DNA of 64,000 nt from Niabella drilacis (GTDB taxonomy: Bacteria > Bacteroidota > Bacteroidia > Chitinophagales > Chitinophagaceae). The DNA lies in the NCBI RefSeq assembly GCF_900101395.1, contig NZ_FMZO01000008.1, forward strand, positions 1 to 64,000, read 5' to 3'. A program made the position numbers and the translations under genes. Positions 1 through 8,429 of this stretch are shown one piece after another; the stretch's first letter is position 1; every line of letters starts with the position of its first letter. Under the pieces are notes generated by a model, which saw nothing but the letters and a program-made list of their open reading frames with translations, made no database searches and had not been told where the DNA came from.

Positions 1-122
1 TGTAACCGAACCGGCGGTTGCACGACCGGCTATCCGGCCATAGGCCAATTGGGGGATGCCGGGCATGCAATTCCGGTCAGGACAAGGATTCAACGCCTGG
101 TCTGTTTTGCCCGGTGTTCAAT
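1..122. repeat. 247-bp tandem intergenic repeat, first (partial) copy
   Basis: This segment starts with the same 17 bases that recur at 248, and both copies share the stretch reading GCAATTCCGGTCAGGACAAG followed by GATTCAACG. The copy may begin before the window. No convincing reading frame is present, so I treat it as a non-coding repeat. Confidence 0.7.
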
Positions 123-134
123 CTTATGATCACA

Positions 135-245
135 TTCCTACATGCTCGTATTCCCCGCAGGGGATTGATCTGATGAACCGCGCGTGCAACGCGTGGTTCC
201 TGATCGTAATCCGGGTTGAACCCCGGTGGGGTTCAATGCAAACCG
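135..245. repeat. REP-like palindromes between the two tandem copies
   Basis: Three palindromes lie in a row: CCCC-GCA-GGGG near 153, a GAACC...GGTTC hairpin near 175-199, and GAACCCC-GGT-GGGGTTC at 217-233. Bases 221-245 recur inverted at 7715-7740. Such stem-loops are typical of intergenic REP elements; no function is visible. Confidence 0.55.
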
Positions 246-247
246 GT

Positions 248-367
248 TGTAACCGAACCGGCGGTTACGCCACCGGCTATCCGGTCATAACCCACTTCGA
301 ATGCCGCACATGCAATTCCGGTCAGGACAAGGATTCAACGTCTGACCTGTTTTTGCCCGGTGTTCAA
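248..367. repeat. 247-bp tandem intergenic repeat, second copy
   Basis: Direct imperfect repeat of 1-122. It starts with the identical bases TGTAACCGAACCGGCGGTT and ends near TTTTTGCCCGGTGTTCAA. Between copies the middle part diverges while both ends are well conserved. Confidence 0.7.
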
Positions 368-476
368 GTTTCATGTTCCCATTTTCATATGCTTAAAAAA
401 ACCATTCCTGCTGCCACAATTTGAAGGCCGGCTGCTGAAAGCAAACAGGGGGTGCTTTGTACCGGACATATGAATA

Positions 477-498
477 GACCCCTGTGGAAACAGGGGTC
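477..498 (+). other. Perfect hairpin before a 14-codon ORF
   Basis: A perfect 9-bp stem (GACCCCTGT / ACAGGGGTC) closes a GGAA tetraloop, 20 bases upstream of an ATG. No U-run follows, so it is not a terminator. It could be a leader structure controlling the short ORF behind it, or the 5' remnant of a deleted gene. Confidence 0.5.
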
Positions 499-518
499 GC
501 AACCAAAACTAACTGCTT

Positions 519-563
519 ATGAGAAAATTGAAAATCTTATTTAAATATGAACCTTTAGTTTAA
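519..563 (+). CDS. Possible 14-residue leader peptide or truncated 5' gene end
   Basis: The ATG at 519 opens a short frame reading MRKLKILFKYEPLV followed by TAA. The upstream context (hairpin, then an A-rich stretch ending ACTGCTT-ATG) looks like the 5' end of a Bacteroidota gene for an exported or outer-membrane protein. A stop after 14 codons means either a genuine tiny peptide or a gene cut short by decay. Nothing recognisable follows downstream. Confidence is low because a frame this short can occur by chance. Confidence 0.25.
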   Translation: MRKLKILFKYEPLV

Positions 564-965
564 AAATATGCTTTATCTAAGAACGTTGTTGGGAAAAAAA
601 TATTGTAAGAGTTGGCTTCTTTTTTAAAAAAATTTAGAAGGTGGAGAAAACGAGGGATATATGTATAGGGCGCTGTTATTATATGAACGGCGGTTGTTGC
701 AAGCCCCGGATCTGCCGGCGGATTTGCGGGCTATTGGCCGAAAAAAAGAGGGGATTCATCGAATTTCCAGGTGCAGGAAATATCCTTAAAATACTTTTGT
801 ATCGTATCAGTAAGGCGTTGATCCCGGCAGCGGTTTCGTCCGGTATTTTCCAATTACATTGCAAGAGAACGCCGCAGTATTTTGAATAAGTAACAGGTTT
901 CGTAAATGATTCGTATGCGCAGGATGGAATGTTCCTGTGCTCAAGATAGGTTTATAATGCAACTC

Positions 966-998
966 AACCCCCGGGTAATTCTTTACATTGGGGGTTTT
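966..998 (+). terminator. Rho-independent terminator-like hairpin
   Basis: AACCCCC at 966-972 pairs with GGGGGTT at 990-996 across a 17-nt loop, and the 3' arm runs into TTTT. No gene ends just upstream, so it may terminate a small RNA or be a relic. Confidence 0.5.
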
Positions 999-1244
999 GC
1001 TATTAAGACCGGCCCCGGATCTCCGGGTCTTTGATAAGCCGGCTGCAACAACCCGCCCTGCCGGATTTTTCGCTCCCTTCCTCTCTAAATACCCCGGCCG
1101 GGTGGATGGCACTTTTTCCTGACCGCCAGTTCTGCTTTTTAGCCGCAATAAGCGGGCCGGAAACGGGATTTTCCGGGTGCTTTTAATAAAAAGTGTGGAA
1201 AAAAGATCCCCGGCGTCATTTTATTTCTACATACTGATAAGGGC

Positions 1245-1272
1245 GGGCAGAGCGTCTTCAGCCTGCCCTTTT
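1245..1272 (+). terminator. Rho-independent terminator-like hairpin
   Basis: GGGCAG at 1245-1250 pairs with CTGCCC at 1263-1268 and is followed by TTTT. The stem is short (6 bp) but GC-rich. No gene is recognised upstream. Confidence 0.45.
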
Positions 1273-1737
1273 CCGGCGCAGTGGGCGTAAGCTGGCTCGC
1301 CAATAAGCAGGAACCACTGTGTATCAGCTGGTCTTAAATAAAACTTGCTCACCGTAGTGTATTGATTCCGTTATGTTTTTGGGTTTTGGCAAACCTTTTG
1401 TTTTAGAAAGGGTAAGTAAGCCTTTTAAAATAATTATATGAGACCACCCATAAAAAACAATAAAGCCCGGATCGTCAGCGCGGGGTTTCGTCATGATTTG
1501 CCGCTTAGTTTTACCGGTGATGCGATCAATCAATTGGCGCTTTCAGGGTATGGCCTCTTCGATATTAAGGACTGGGTATGGCATACGGAGATCGTTAATG
1601 GTGTGCAATATTGCATTGTTACAGAGCGGTTGTCCATTGCCCCTTCCCCGGGAGGGGAGCCACAATAAGGATCGCTCGGAAGCCAGACTTTTTATCTCCA
1701 TACAGGGAAGTAGAGACCCGGTTTTGCGCTCATATTA

Positions 1738-1768
1738 CAGGCCGGGTACTTCAGCCGGCCTGTCTTTT
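1738..1768 (+). terminator. Rho-independent terminator
   Basis: A perfect 8-bp stem CAGGCCGG (1738-1745) / CCGGCCTG (1755-1762) with a 9-nt loop is followed by TCTTTT. It is 70 bases after the stop of the unsupported 76-codon frame at 1438-1668 and could end its transcript. Confidence 0.6.
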
Positions 1769-2327
1769 ATCATCCTGTTCAAAACTTCTGCTGCACCCAT
1801 ACCAAACGCTCCTTTCCCCATTGTCCTGCTGCCCCGGTTGGCGACGCCGGCAGCCGGGTGGGAACCTCCGGGATTCAGGGTAATGTATTTGATGAATAAT
1901 GATAAAATAGTGTAGTTATAAGGTAAGAAATGATACCCGGCTAAACTGTTGTTCATTTACTTTTGGGGATGCAAGATCTTTTGGAACCGGAATGGATAAC
2001 GAATTGCAGGAGATCTGGGAAGCTGTTTAGATTTGATCCATATTAAAAGTAGTAGTAATGGTTATTTTCAGCCCTGTCCGGATGATCGGGCAGGCGGGGA
2101 GAGTGTGGGGTAAACGCAGAAAAGAGTCCATTAGCGGGTACCCCGTCCGGCCTCCGGCCAGTTACCCGTGCGGGTGCAAAAAAGATCCGCGGAGGCCAGC
2201 AGGGGAGCTCTTTTGGAGCAGGAAAAATCTATTTTCAAACAGCTTCTGAAAAAGCCAGCTGCAGGAGGTCTTGTTCTGTCCCTGTTGCCAGCTTTATTAT
2301 AAAAAAAATGAGTATTTTGATAACAGC

Positions 2328-3188
2328 GTGAAACCACAGTTTGTTGATATTATATTTTCAAAGGCCGGGAAGATCCAGGTTAAAAAAACGGCCAAGACCC
2401 GGTTCGACGGCCCCTTTCATTTCCATCATTTATGTGAGCTGGTATGGGTGGAGGAGGGTGTGGGGACCCGTATCATAGGGGATTCTGTTTCTAATTTTAA
2501 AAAGAACGACCTGGTGCTGATGGCGCCTAACCTGCCGCATATCTGGAGGAGCGATGCCAATATCGATTTTGTGAAATCCACAACGATCTATTTTGATCCG
2601 GATTTTCTTTCCCATCTTACAGATGATGAAGCAACGCTGGATGGCTTTAAGCAGATGATCCAGCGATCGCGGCGGGGTATGTGGATCTATGGTGAAACCC
2701 GCAAAAAAGTGGTCAAGCTGCTGTCGAAAATTACGGAGACCGAAGGGATCGCAAAAATTATTGATTTCCTGAAAGTAGTAGATCTGCTGACGATTTCTAC
2801 GGAATTTGATGCGCTGGCCACCATCCTGTATAATAACCGGTATGATGAAAAGGACGCCGGGCGTATTTACACAGTGTACCAGTACCTTTTAAAAAATTTT
2901 AAGAAGGATATCACGTTAAAAGAAGTGGCGGATCTTTGCCATATGACCACCAATTCCTTTTGCCGCTTTTTCAAAAGCCGTACCAATAAGCCCTTTACCC
3001 GGTTCCTGAATGAGCTTCGGATCGGGTATGCCTGTGAGCTGCTGCATGATGAGCAGCATTCGATCTCTGCCATTTGCTATGAATGCGGCTATAATACAAC
3101 GGCAAATTTTCATAAGTTTTTTAAGCAGATACAGCAAACGACCCCGGCAGGCTATCGGAAAAAGCTGCGGCGGGATGCTTCCCTGTAG
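2328..3188 (+). CDS. AraC family transcriptional regulator
   Basis: Cytoplasmic regulator of 286 residues from a GTG start. The N-terminal half (about 1-170) is a cupin-like sensing domain with the motifs FHFHHLCELVWV and LVLMAPNLPHIW. The C-terminal 100 residues form the paired HTH of the AraC/XylS family, including ITLKEVADLCHM and the second-helix pattern SISAICYECGYNTTANFHKF. An open frame begins at 2271, but starting at GTG 2328 gives MKPQFVDIIF, the usual opening of this Bacteroidota subfamily. It lies 65 bp before the GH29 fucosidase in the same direction, so it probably controls that gene in response to a sugar; this is inference from position. Confidence 0.88.
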   Translation: MKPQFVDIIFSKAGKIQVKKTAKTRFDGPFHFHHLCELVWVEEGVGTRIIGDSVSNFKKNDLVLMAPNLPHIWRSDANIDFVKSTTIYFDPDFLSHLTDDEATLDGFKQMIQRSRRGMWIYGETRKKVVKLLSKITETEGIAKIIDFLKVVDLLTISTEFDALATILYNNRYDEKDAGRIYTVYQYLLKNFKKDITLKEVADLCHMTTNSFCRFFKSRTNKPFTRFLNELRIGYACELLHDEQHSISAICYECGYNTTANFHKFFKQIQQTTPAGYRKKLRRDASL

Positions 3189-3211
3189 TGATACTCCGGA
3201 TACGGGCTGCT

Positions 3212-3219
3212 TAAATTTG
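3212..3219 (+). promoter_or_regulatory. Bacteroidota -7 promoter element for the GH29 gene
   Basis: TAAATTTG matches the TAnnTTTG consensus and ends 34 bases before the GTG start of the fucosidase. No clear TTTG is seen at the -33 position, so the gene may depend on an activator such as the AraC protein next door. Confidence 0.45.
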
Positions 3220-3253
3220 TTAAAACGATTTCAATCATAAAAACTCAAAAGAC

Positions 3254-4705
3254 GTGAAAAAAAGAAACCTGCTCCTCCTGATGATCCTGCTAAGCTATAC
3301 GATTGCAGCGCAGCGATATGAACCCAACTGGTCCTCACTCAACAAGCGGGGGATCCCGGCCTGGTTCCAGCAGGATAAATTCGGTATTTTCATTCACTGG
3401 GGCCTTTATGCCGTACCTTCTTATGCCCCCGTAATACCCAACAGCGGCGAAAGCTATGCCGAATGGTACTGGTACCGGCTGAATGAAAAAAACAAGAATT
3501 TCATGCCCTTTCATGATAAGAACTATGGCGCGGGGTTTCAATATCCCCGGTTTGAGCCAATGTTTAAGGCTGAGCTGTTTGACCCGGCACAGTGGGCTGA
3601 TGTCTTTAAAGCGTCAGGGGCCCGCTATGTAGTGCTTACTTCAAAACACCATGAGGGATATTGTCTCTGGAACAGCCCGGAAGCCGATCGCAGCTGGGGC
3701 CGTCCCTGGAATGCAGTAACGGGTACGCCTAAGCGGGACCTGCTGGGAGATCTTACCGGAGCTGTAAAAGCCGCGGGGCTGAAAATGGGGTACTATTACT
3801 CCCTGTATGAGTGGTTTAACCCGGTTTGGCAAAAGGATCGTAAACAGTATGTGACAGAACATATGTTACCCCAGCTAAAAGATCTGGTGAATAAATACAA
3901 GCCGTCGCTCATTTTTGCAGATGGTGAGTGGGATATGCCGGATACTGCCTGGCACAGCCCCGAGTTGCTGGCCTGGCTGTTTAATGATTCGCCCGTTGCA
4001 AAGGATGTGGTGGTTAATGACCGGTGGGGCAGCAATACGCGCGAGCATAATACAGGGGCTACTTACACCACATCTGAATATGGCGGCGGCATGGATGCCA
4101 GCCGGGTATGGGAAGAGAGCCAGGGCATCGGGCATTCCTACGGGTATAACCGCAAAGAGCAGCTGACCGATTATAAAACCGAACGGGAGCTGATCCTGAT
4201 GCTGGTTGACATTGTATCAAGGGGCGGGAACCTGCTGCTGGATATCGGGCCAACCGCCGATGGCCGGATCCCGGTGATCATGCAGCAGCGGCTTACAGCG
4301 ATCGGGAACTGGTTAAAGCTGAACGGGGATGCGATCTATGGCACCCGGGCATATGCACACCCTTACCAGTGGAGCAGCGGCACTGTTCCCGGTAAAAGCG
4401 GTAAAAGCTATATGGCGGGTTACAGTGTGGCCAACCTGGTTGTTCCAAAGAAGGACACCGCACATATCGAACTCTTTTTTACAAAAAAAGGACGCGACCT
4501 GTTTTGTATCCTGCCGGATTACCAGACCAGGGTGCAGATAAAGGATCTGAATGTACCCGCCAATACAACGGCGGTACTTCTTGCCAACGGAAAGGAAGTG
4601 AAAGTAAAGAATACCGGCAGGGATTGCTGGGTCGATCTTTCCGCATTGAAGCCCGGATCATTGCCGGGCGAGCTGCTGGTTCTGAAGCTGAAGAATGTAT
4701 TGTGA
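3254..4705 (+). CDS. Alpha-L-fucosidase, glycoside hydrolase family 29
   Basis: Secreted 483-residue exo-fucosidase expected to cleave terminal alpha-L-fucose from glycans by a retaining mechanism. Residues 1-20 are a Sec signal peptide ending in IAAQ with no lipobox Cys, so it is probably periplasmic. The GH29 barrel begins at about residue 33; diagnostic motifs are FGIFIHWGLYAVPSY, LTSKHHEGYCLW and PSLIFADGEWD, whose Asp223 is in the nucleophile position. A small beta-sandwich follows from about 370. It starts at GTG 3254 after a TAnnTTTG element, follows an AraC regulator, ends at a strong terminator, and faces a GH141-like gene. A second GH29 is at 40973 but belongs to a different subgroup. 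Confidence 0.92.
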   Translation: MKKRNLLLLMILLSYTIAAQRYEPNWSSLNKRGIPAWFQQDKFGIFIHWGLYAVPSYAPVIPNSGESYAEWYWYRLNEKNKNFMPFHDKNYGAGFQYPRFEPMFKAELFDPAQWADVFKASGARYVVLTSKHHEGYCLWNSPEADRSWGRPWNAVTGTPKRDLLGDLTGAVKAAGLKMGYYYSLYEWFNPVWQKDRKQYVTEHMLPQLKDLVNKYKPSLIFADGEWDMPDTAWHSPELLAWLFNDSPVAKDVVVNDRWGSNTREHNTGATYTTSEYGGGMDASRVWEESQGIGHSYGYNRKEQLTDYKTERELILMLVDIVSRGGNLLLDIGPTADGRIPVIMQQRLTAIGNWLKLNGDAIYGTRAYAHPYQWSSGTVPGKSGKSYMAGYSVANLVVPKKDTAHIELFFTKKGRDLFCILPDYQTRVQIKDLNVPANTTAVLLANGKEVKVKNTGRDCWVDLSALKPGSLPGELLVLKLKNVL

Positions 4706-4832
4706 TATGATATCAGTCGTCAGCCTTCCGTATTTATGCATCGGGAGCATTTATTGCGCACTTAAGTTGAGGTATCGGTGATGAATGCTCCATGATGTTT
4801 TGCACATCACCGGCAACCATCAGGGCTGCAGG

Positions 4833-4870
4833 CAACAGACCCCCGGATATGAAACGGGGGTTTGTTGTTG
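4833..4870 (+). terminator. Terminator after the GH29 gene
   Basis: CAACAGACCCCCG (4833-4845) pairs with CGGGGGTTTGTTG (4855-4867) around a 9-nt loop. The stem is long and flanked by A/T-rich arms, so it may work in both directions. Confidence 0.65.
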
Positions 4871-5018
4871 AATCCCGTTCCCATGGCAATGGCATGCGCG
4901 TCAAAGTTAACATCAACCGGGAGCGCTACAAAAAGAGTTAAAGAACCGGTTTACCGTTTTAATCTTAAACCGGTATAACAGACGCTTGAACTGAAACAAA
5001 TTCAGGGGTTGTATTAAA

Positions 5019-5062
5019 CAAAAAGCCCGGCGCTGGCTTTAGAAAAAGCTGGAGACGGGCTT
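5019..5062 (-). terminator. Terminator of the beta-helix/PDZ gene
   Basis: On the minus strand AAGCCCG (5062-5056) pairs with CGGGCTT (5029-5023), with further pairing AGC/GCT inside, then a T-rich run. It lies about 100 bp past the stop of the gene ending at 5164. Bases 4706-5163 otherwise contain only this and the previous terminator. Confidence 0.6.
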
Positions 5063-5163
5063 CATAACGAATTGCTTGTTTTATGCTGTAAAGTAAAAAA
5101 GAAGTACGGGTTTATCCTTCAAATATCTTATCCGGTTTATAAACAAAATAACCCCTTTTGCGG

Positions 5164-7521
5164 TTACCTGGTTTTCAGTTCCAGCTGTAGCGGCTGCTGG
5201 TTGCGGATAACGGTAACCGGGATACGCCCTTTCCAGTTGCTGCTGCTGTATAGCTCCAGCAGGTCCTTCAGGTCCTTAACCGGCTTGCCATCCGCGCTGC
5301 GCAGCACATCTTTTTCCTGCAGACCCGATTGGGCAAGCAAACTGCTTCCGGGAGCCGTAACGATAATAACACCGGTTTCATCCGGAAGACCATAGGCAGA
5401 CCGGTCTCCAAGACCTTCAACAGATTTTACCTTCCCGCCCAGGAAACCTGCGATCGCTGATTTCCTGCTGATGCTCCCGGGATCTGTGATGACCGGGATG
5501 GGTGGTTGCTGTGCTATGCTGCGGAGGGATCTCTTTTGTACGCCAAAGATCATCGGAAAGTTCCGAAACCCGGTCCGGAACACAGCCGTACCTGCAGCAA
5601 TGGTGTAGTTCCCCGCCGAGGGATTTACGAATGCAGGTTTACCGGCAATGCTATGGTGGTCCGTGCCGTTCTCCTGCGCCAGCTCCAGGGCGCCGGCATC
5701 CGGAAAGAAATTGGAATCCACAGCAGTGCCCCAGGACCGGATCTCTATGGGGGCATATTTTTTCATAACAATATTGTGCTTGAATACATCCCCGCTGTTC
5801 TTAAACCAGACATGCGGGTGAAATGAATTATTGATCATAATATTGTTTTCCACGATCCGGTAAAAGCCCTCCCTGAGCTTGATACCCCCGTTGAGGCAAA
5901 CATTGTTGTAAATATGATAGTTGGAGGAACCGTCATCCAGGTCGATATCCCAGCCATGATCACAGCGGAACCGGTTATTGCGGATGATGGTTTGCTGCCG
6001 GGCATCCAGTAAGATCAGTTCGGGATGAAGGGCTACAAGACTGTCCATATAATGCCGGTTGGCAGACCAGTAGCGGTCTCTTCCCCAGGAGTTAAAAGCA
6101 CCGTGATCCCCGGTTTCGAGCACTGTATTGAAGACGTCATTGTGCTCCAGCAGGTGCCCTCCAAAGGCGCCGTCGCCGATATTGAGTCCGGCCCTTGGCG
6201 TATTGTAAATACTGTTATAGCTTACGGTAATGGCTGCTGCCATTTCGATCTGTACTCCTGTTGCCTGCTTTTCGATCCTTCCCAGGTCATGCAGAAGGTT
6301 ATTGGTTACCATGCAATGCCGGGGATAGTTATTGGAACGGGGCCCGGGCGTTTTATCCAGCTGGTCGTACGGAGTATAATCCTGGTAGCGGAAGGAGGGG
6401 GAGCGCAGTGCCCGGGGATCTCCGATAAAACTAATGGCATTGGCCCCGATAAATGAGATATGGCAGCCGCTGATGGTATCGTTTTTATTGTAATTGCTGA
6501 CCATAACCGCATTGCCGCCGATCTCCCTGAAACGGCAATCTTTTACCGCACAGCGCTCCGTTCCGTCCATCAGCACGGCTCCTCCCCGGTAAATGGTCCA
6601 GTCGCTGCGGACCAGCGGCTCGCGGGTTTCCATAAAGCTGCGGTCATTATGGAAAAAGTTAAGCCCGGTAAGGCTTACCTGGCGCAGGGGCTTTTCCGCA
6701 GTTCCTTTTAATACGATGCTGTTTTTGAGAACGGATACCACGATTGCTGCACTGGCCAGGTTCACGTCTTTTGCAGGATAGTAATAGAGCTCATTTTTGG
6801 CGCGGTCCAGGAACCATTCTCCCGGGGCGTCCAGCTCTTCAAAGATGTTTTCTACAAAGCGGTGTTGATTATGCATCGGCGCCGGCCGGTTGTTTTGCCA
6901 TCCGCCTTCCAGCAAAAGGCTGCTGTCTGTCTTTTTCCCCTTGATAAGATAGTGGAACCCTCCCCATTCATGTGCATGCAGTGCATGTACGTAACCGCCG
7001 GCGGGGTTTTGCCATTGCCGTACTTTTTCCGGGCTGATGGCATTGGCTGCTGTACCGTGAAAAACACGGGCGGTAGTGTCATAGTTGGGATAACGGGCCA
7101 GCACCTGCAGCCGGTTATCTACATAAAGCTGCTCAAAGACCATATCCTGCGGTACTGCTGCTTTATAGACACCATTACGGTAAGGTTCCCAGCGGAGCTG
7201 CAGCTGTCTGCCGGCGCTGATGTTCACCACTTCATTTTTATAATTGACAACCGCAAGCGAGGCCGGCCGGAACTGGTCTGCCCGGAGCACTACCGTGGTG
7301 TCCAGGTAATAGGTACCCCCTCTTAGGAATAGGGTTACGTCCCCCTTGCCGGAAGCTGCAGCCGACAGTGCTTTCTGAAGCGTTCGGAAAGGCGATTGCA
7401 GGGTCCCTGTATTCCGGTCGTTGCCGGAAGGGGCTGCAAAGATCCTTGTTTGGGAATACAGGGGATCGATAAAACCTGATGCGACCAGGAGAAAAAAGAA
7501 GAGGAACGATTTTTTATTCAT
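5164..7521 (-). CDS. Secreted right-handed beta-helix enzyme (GH141-like) with C-terminal PDZ domain
   Basis: A 785-residue exported protein. Signal peptide 1-23 ends YSQ. From residue 27 it carries IFAAPSGNDRNTGT and the PFRTLQKAL stretch, then FLRGGTYYLDTTVVL and a GxYKAAVP...LYVDN region. This order is typical of GH141-type beta-helix glycosidases, which include a fucosidase acting on pectin side chains. Beta-helix turns with NNxI/HNDxF repeats run to about residue 600. Residues about 695-785 are a PDZ domain (APGSSLLAQSGLQEKDVLRS), unusual for a glycosidase. It converges with the GH29 fucosidase, suggesting shared fucosylated substrates. The fold is clear; the GH141 assignment and substrate are inference. 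Confidence 0.7.
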   Translation of the reverse strand: MNKKSFLFFFLLVASGFIDPLYSQTRIFAAPSGNDRNTGTLQSPFRTLQKALSAAASGKGDVTLFLRGGTYYLDTTVVLRADQFRPASLAVVNYKNEVVNISAGRQLQLRWEPYRNGVYKAAVPQDMVFEQLYVDNRLQVLARYPNYDTTARVFHGTAANAISPEKVRQWQNPAGGYVHALHAHEWGGFHYLIKGKKTDSSLLLEGGWQNNRPAPMHNQHRFVENIFEELDAPGEWFLDRAKNELYYYPAKDVNLASAAIVVSVLKNSIVLKGTAEKPLRQVSLTGLNFFHNDRSFMETREPLVRSDWTIYRGGAVLMDGTERCAVKDCRFREIGGNAVMVSNYNKNDTISGCHISFIGANAISFIGDPRALRSPSFRYQDYTPYDQLDKTPGPRSNNYPRHCMVTNNLLHDLGRIEKQATGVQIEMAAAITVSYNSIYNTPRAGLNIGDGAFGGHLLEHNDVFNTVLETGDHGAFNSWGRDRYWSANRHYMDSLVALHPELILLDARQQTIIRNNRFRCDHGWDIDLDDGSSNYHIYNNVCLNGGIKLREGFYRIVENNIMINNSFHPHVWFKNSGDVFKHNIVMKKYAPIEIRSWGTAVDSNFFPDAGALELAQENGTDHHSIAGKPAFVNPSAGNYTIAAGTAVFRTGFRNFPMIFGVQKRSLRSIAQQPPIPVITDPGSISRKSAIAGFLGGKVKSVEGLGDRSAYGLPDETGVIIVTAPGSSLLAQSGLQEKDVLRSADGKPVKDLKDLLELYSSSNWKGRIPVTVIRNQQPLQLELKTR

Positions 7522-7847
7522 ATGCCTTGCGGGTAATTGTAGCTGGTTTTAAAAAGGGTAAAGATATCTAAATTGAGGGTAAATAATCAGTGATCTGCGG
7601 CCGGTCATCAGTTGTGATAGCTACGGGAGTTCCAGTGGCGATCTTCTGTGCGTTAAGGTAAGCAGTAAAGCCCTGAAGAGGGTATGCCCGGGTAGCCGTC
7701 GGCTTATTTTCGATCGGTTTGCATTGAACCCCGGCCGGGGGACCCCGGATCGGTATTTTTATAATGGCCAGACGGATCTTTAAGGGGAGGGGACTATTAG
7801 CAATGTTTTGCCGTATAAGCTGCTTTTTAAAAACCGGGCATGGGCTG
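7522..7847. other. Intergenic region with an inverted REP-like motif
   Basis: The region separates two minus-strand genes. Near 7565 the minus strand reads TATCTTTA, a weak match to the -7 consensus for the beta-helix gene. Bases 7715-7740 are a repeat described separately. I see no gene. Confidence 0.4.
7715..7740 (-). repeat. REP-like motif, inverted copy of 221-245
   Basis: The minus strand reads CCCCGGCCGGGG directly followed by TTCAATGCAAACCG. The same block, with one base fewer in the palindrome centre, is at 221-245 on the plus strand. Confidence 0.55.
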
Positions 7848-8429
7848 TCAGGAAAAGATCAGCCTGCTGTTGATAATATAGAGTGCGCAGATCAGGGCCT
7901 CTCCAAGCAACAGGGGCAGTATCAGGCGCAGGAACCGCATCCGGAGCAGTCCCGCAGCATAACAGACAAGGTCGGTTGGGGTAAAGGGCATAAATGCCCA
8001 GCCCAGGATAAACCAGAATCCCTTTTTGCTGTTCAATCCCCGTTGTATGCGTTCCAGCCGGGGAGCCTGTTTGGCCAGTGAACCGGTGATCCGCATACAG
8101 CCGGCTGTATAATAAATAAAGGCGGCTACCATAAAAATGCTCAGCATAAATACCCCGAATAAAAGAAGGGGCGTATTCCTGAACACCAGCATGCCTGCAA
8201 GCAAAAAAGGGGTTGAAGGCAGCAGGAATATTCCGCGGGCCACGCATATGCCGAAATAAACCAGCCACACCTGCTGCCGGTACTGAAGCAGGAAAGCCGC
8301 AATCGCTTCCTGTGTAAAATGCTGCCGGTGATACAGGTAAAAGATCACTGCTGCAGCAATGAGGAGCACCCAGGTAAAGCGTAATAGTTTCCTGGCCCTT
8401 TGCGGTGCGGGGTTACTGTCGCTGTGCAT
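7848..8429 (-). CDS. TVP38/TMEM64-type (VTT/SNARE-associated) membrane protein
   Basis: Integral inner-membrane protein of 193 residues, start taken at ATG 8429 (MHSDSNPAPQ). It has a hydrophobic helix at about 15-35, then a VTT-type core with GIFLLPSTPFLLAGMLVF and, later, FILGWAFMPFTPTDLVCYAAG, the re-entrant G/P-rich motif of the DedA/VTT superfamily; total four to five membrane segments. Family members are linked to lipid transport or scrambling and membrane homeostasis. The start overlaps the end of the methyltransferase gene by 17 bases, which implies cotranscription and possibly translational coupling. Confidence 0.8.
   Translation of the reverse strand: MHSDSNPAPQRARKLLRFTWVLLIAAAVIFYLYHRQHFTQEAIAAFLLQYRQQVWLVYFGICVARGIFLLPSTPFLLAGMLVFRNTPLLLFGVFMLSIFMVAAFIYYTAGCMRITGSLAKQAPRLERIQRGLNSKKGFWFILGWAFMPFTPTDLVCYAAGLLRMRFLRLILPLLLGEALICALYIINSRLIFS

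Larger units (their letters stand above)
564..2327. other. Gene-poor region with three orphan terminators
   Basis: About 1.7 kb without a protein gene I can support. Several open frames of 60-140 codons exist on both strands, but none has recognisable motifs, a convincing start or family resemblance. The best candidate is 1438-1668 (+), 76 codons, which precedes the terminator at 1738; I would not call it a gene. A TACTTTTG element (-7 type) sits at 792. The terminators below suggest small transcripts or decayed genes. Confidence 0.5.

Noticed and set aside
641-889. 82-codon frame in the left gene-poor region
   Set aside because: No start context, no recognisable motif, Cys/Arg-rich composition unlike neighbouring proteins.
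1438-1668. 76-codon frame before the terminator at 1738
   Set aside because: The position is suggestive, but the protein matches nothing, has an overlapping longer frame in another phase, and lacks a promoter; left as part of the gene-poor region.
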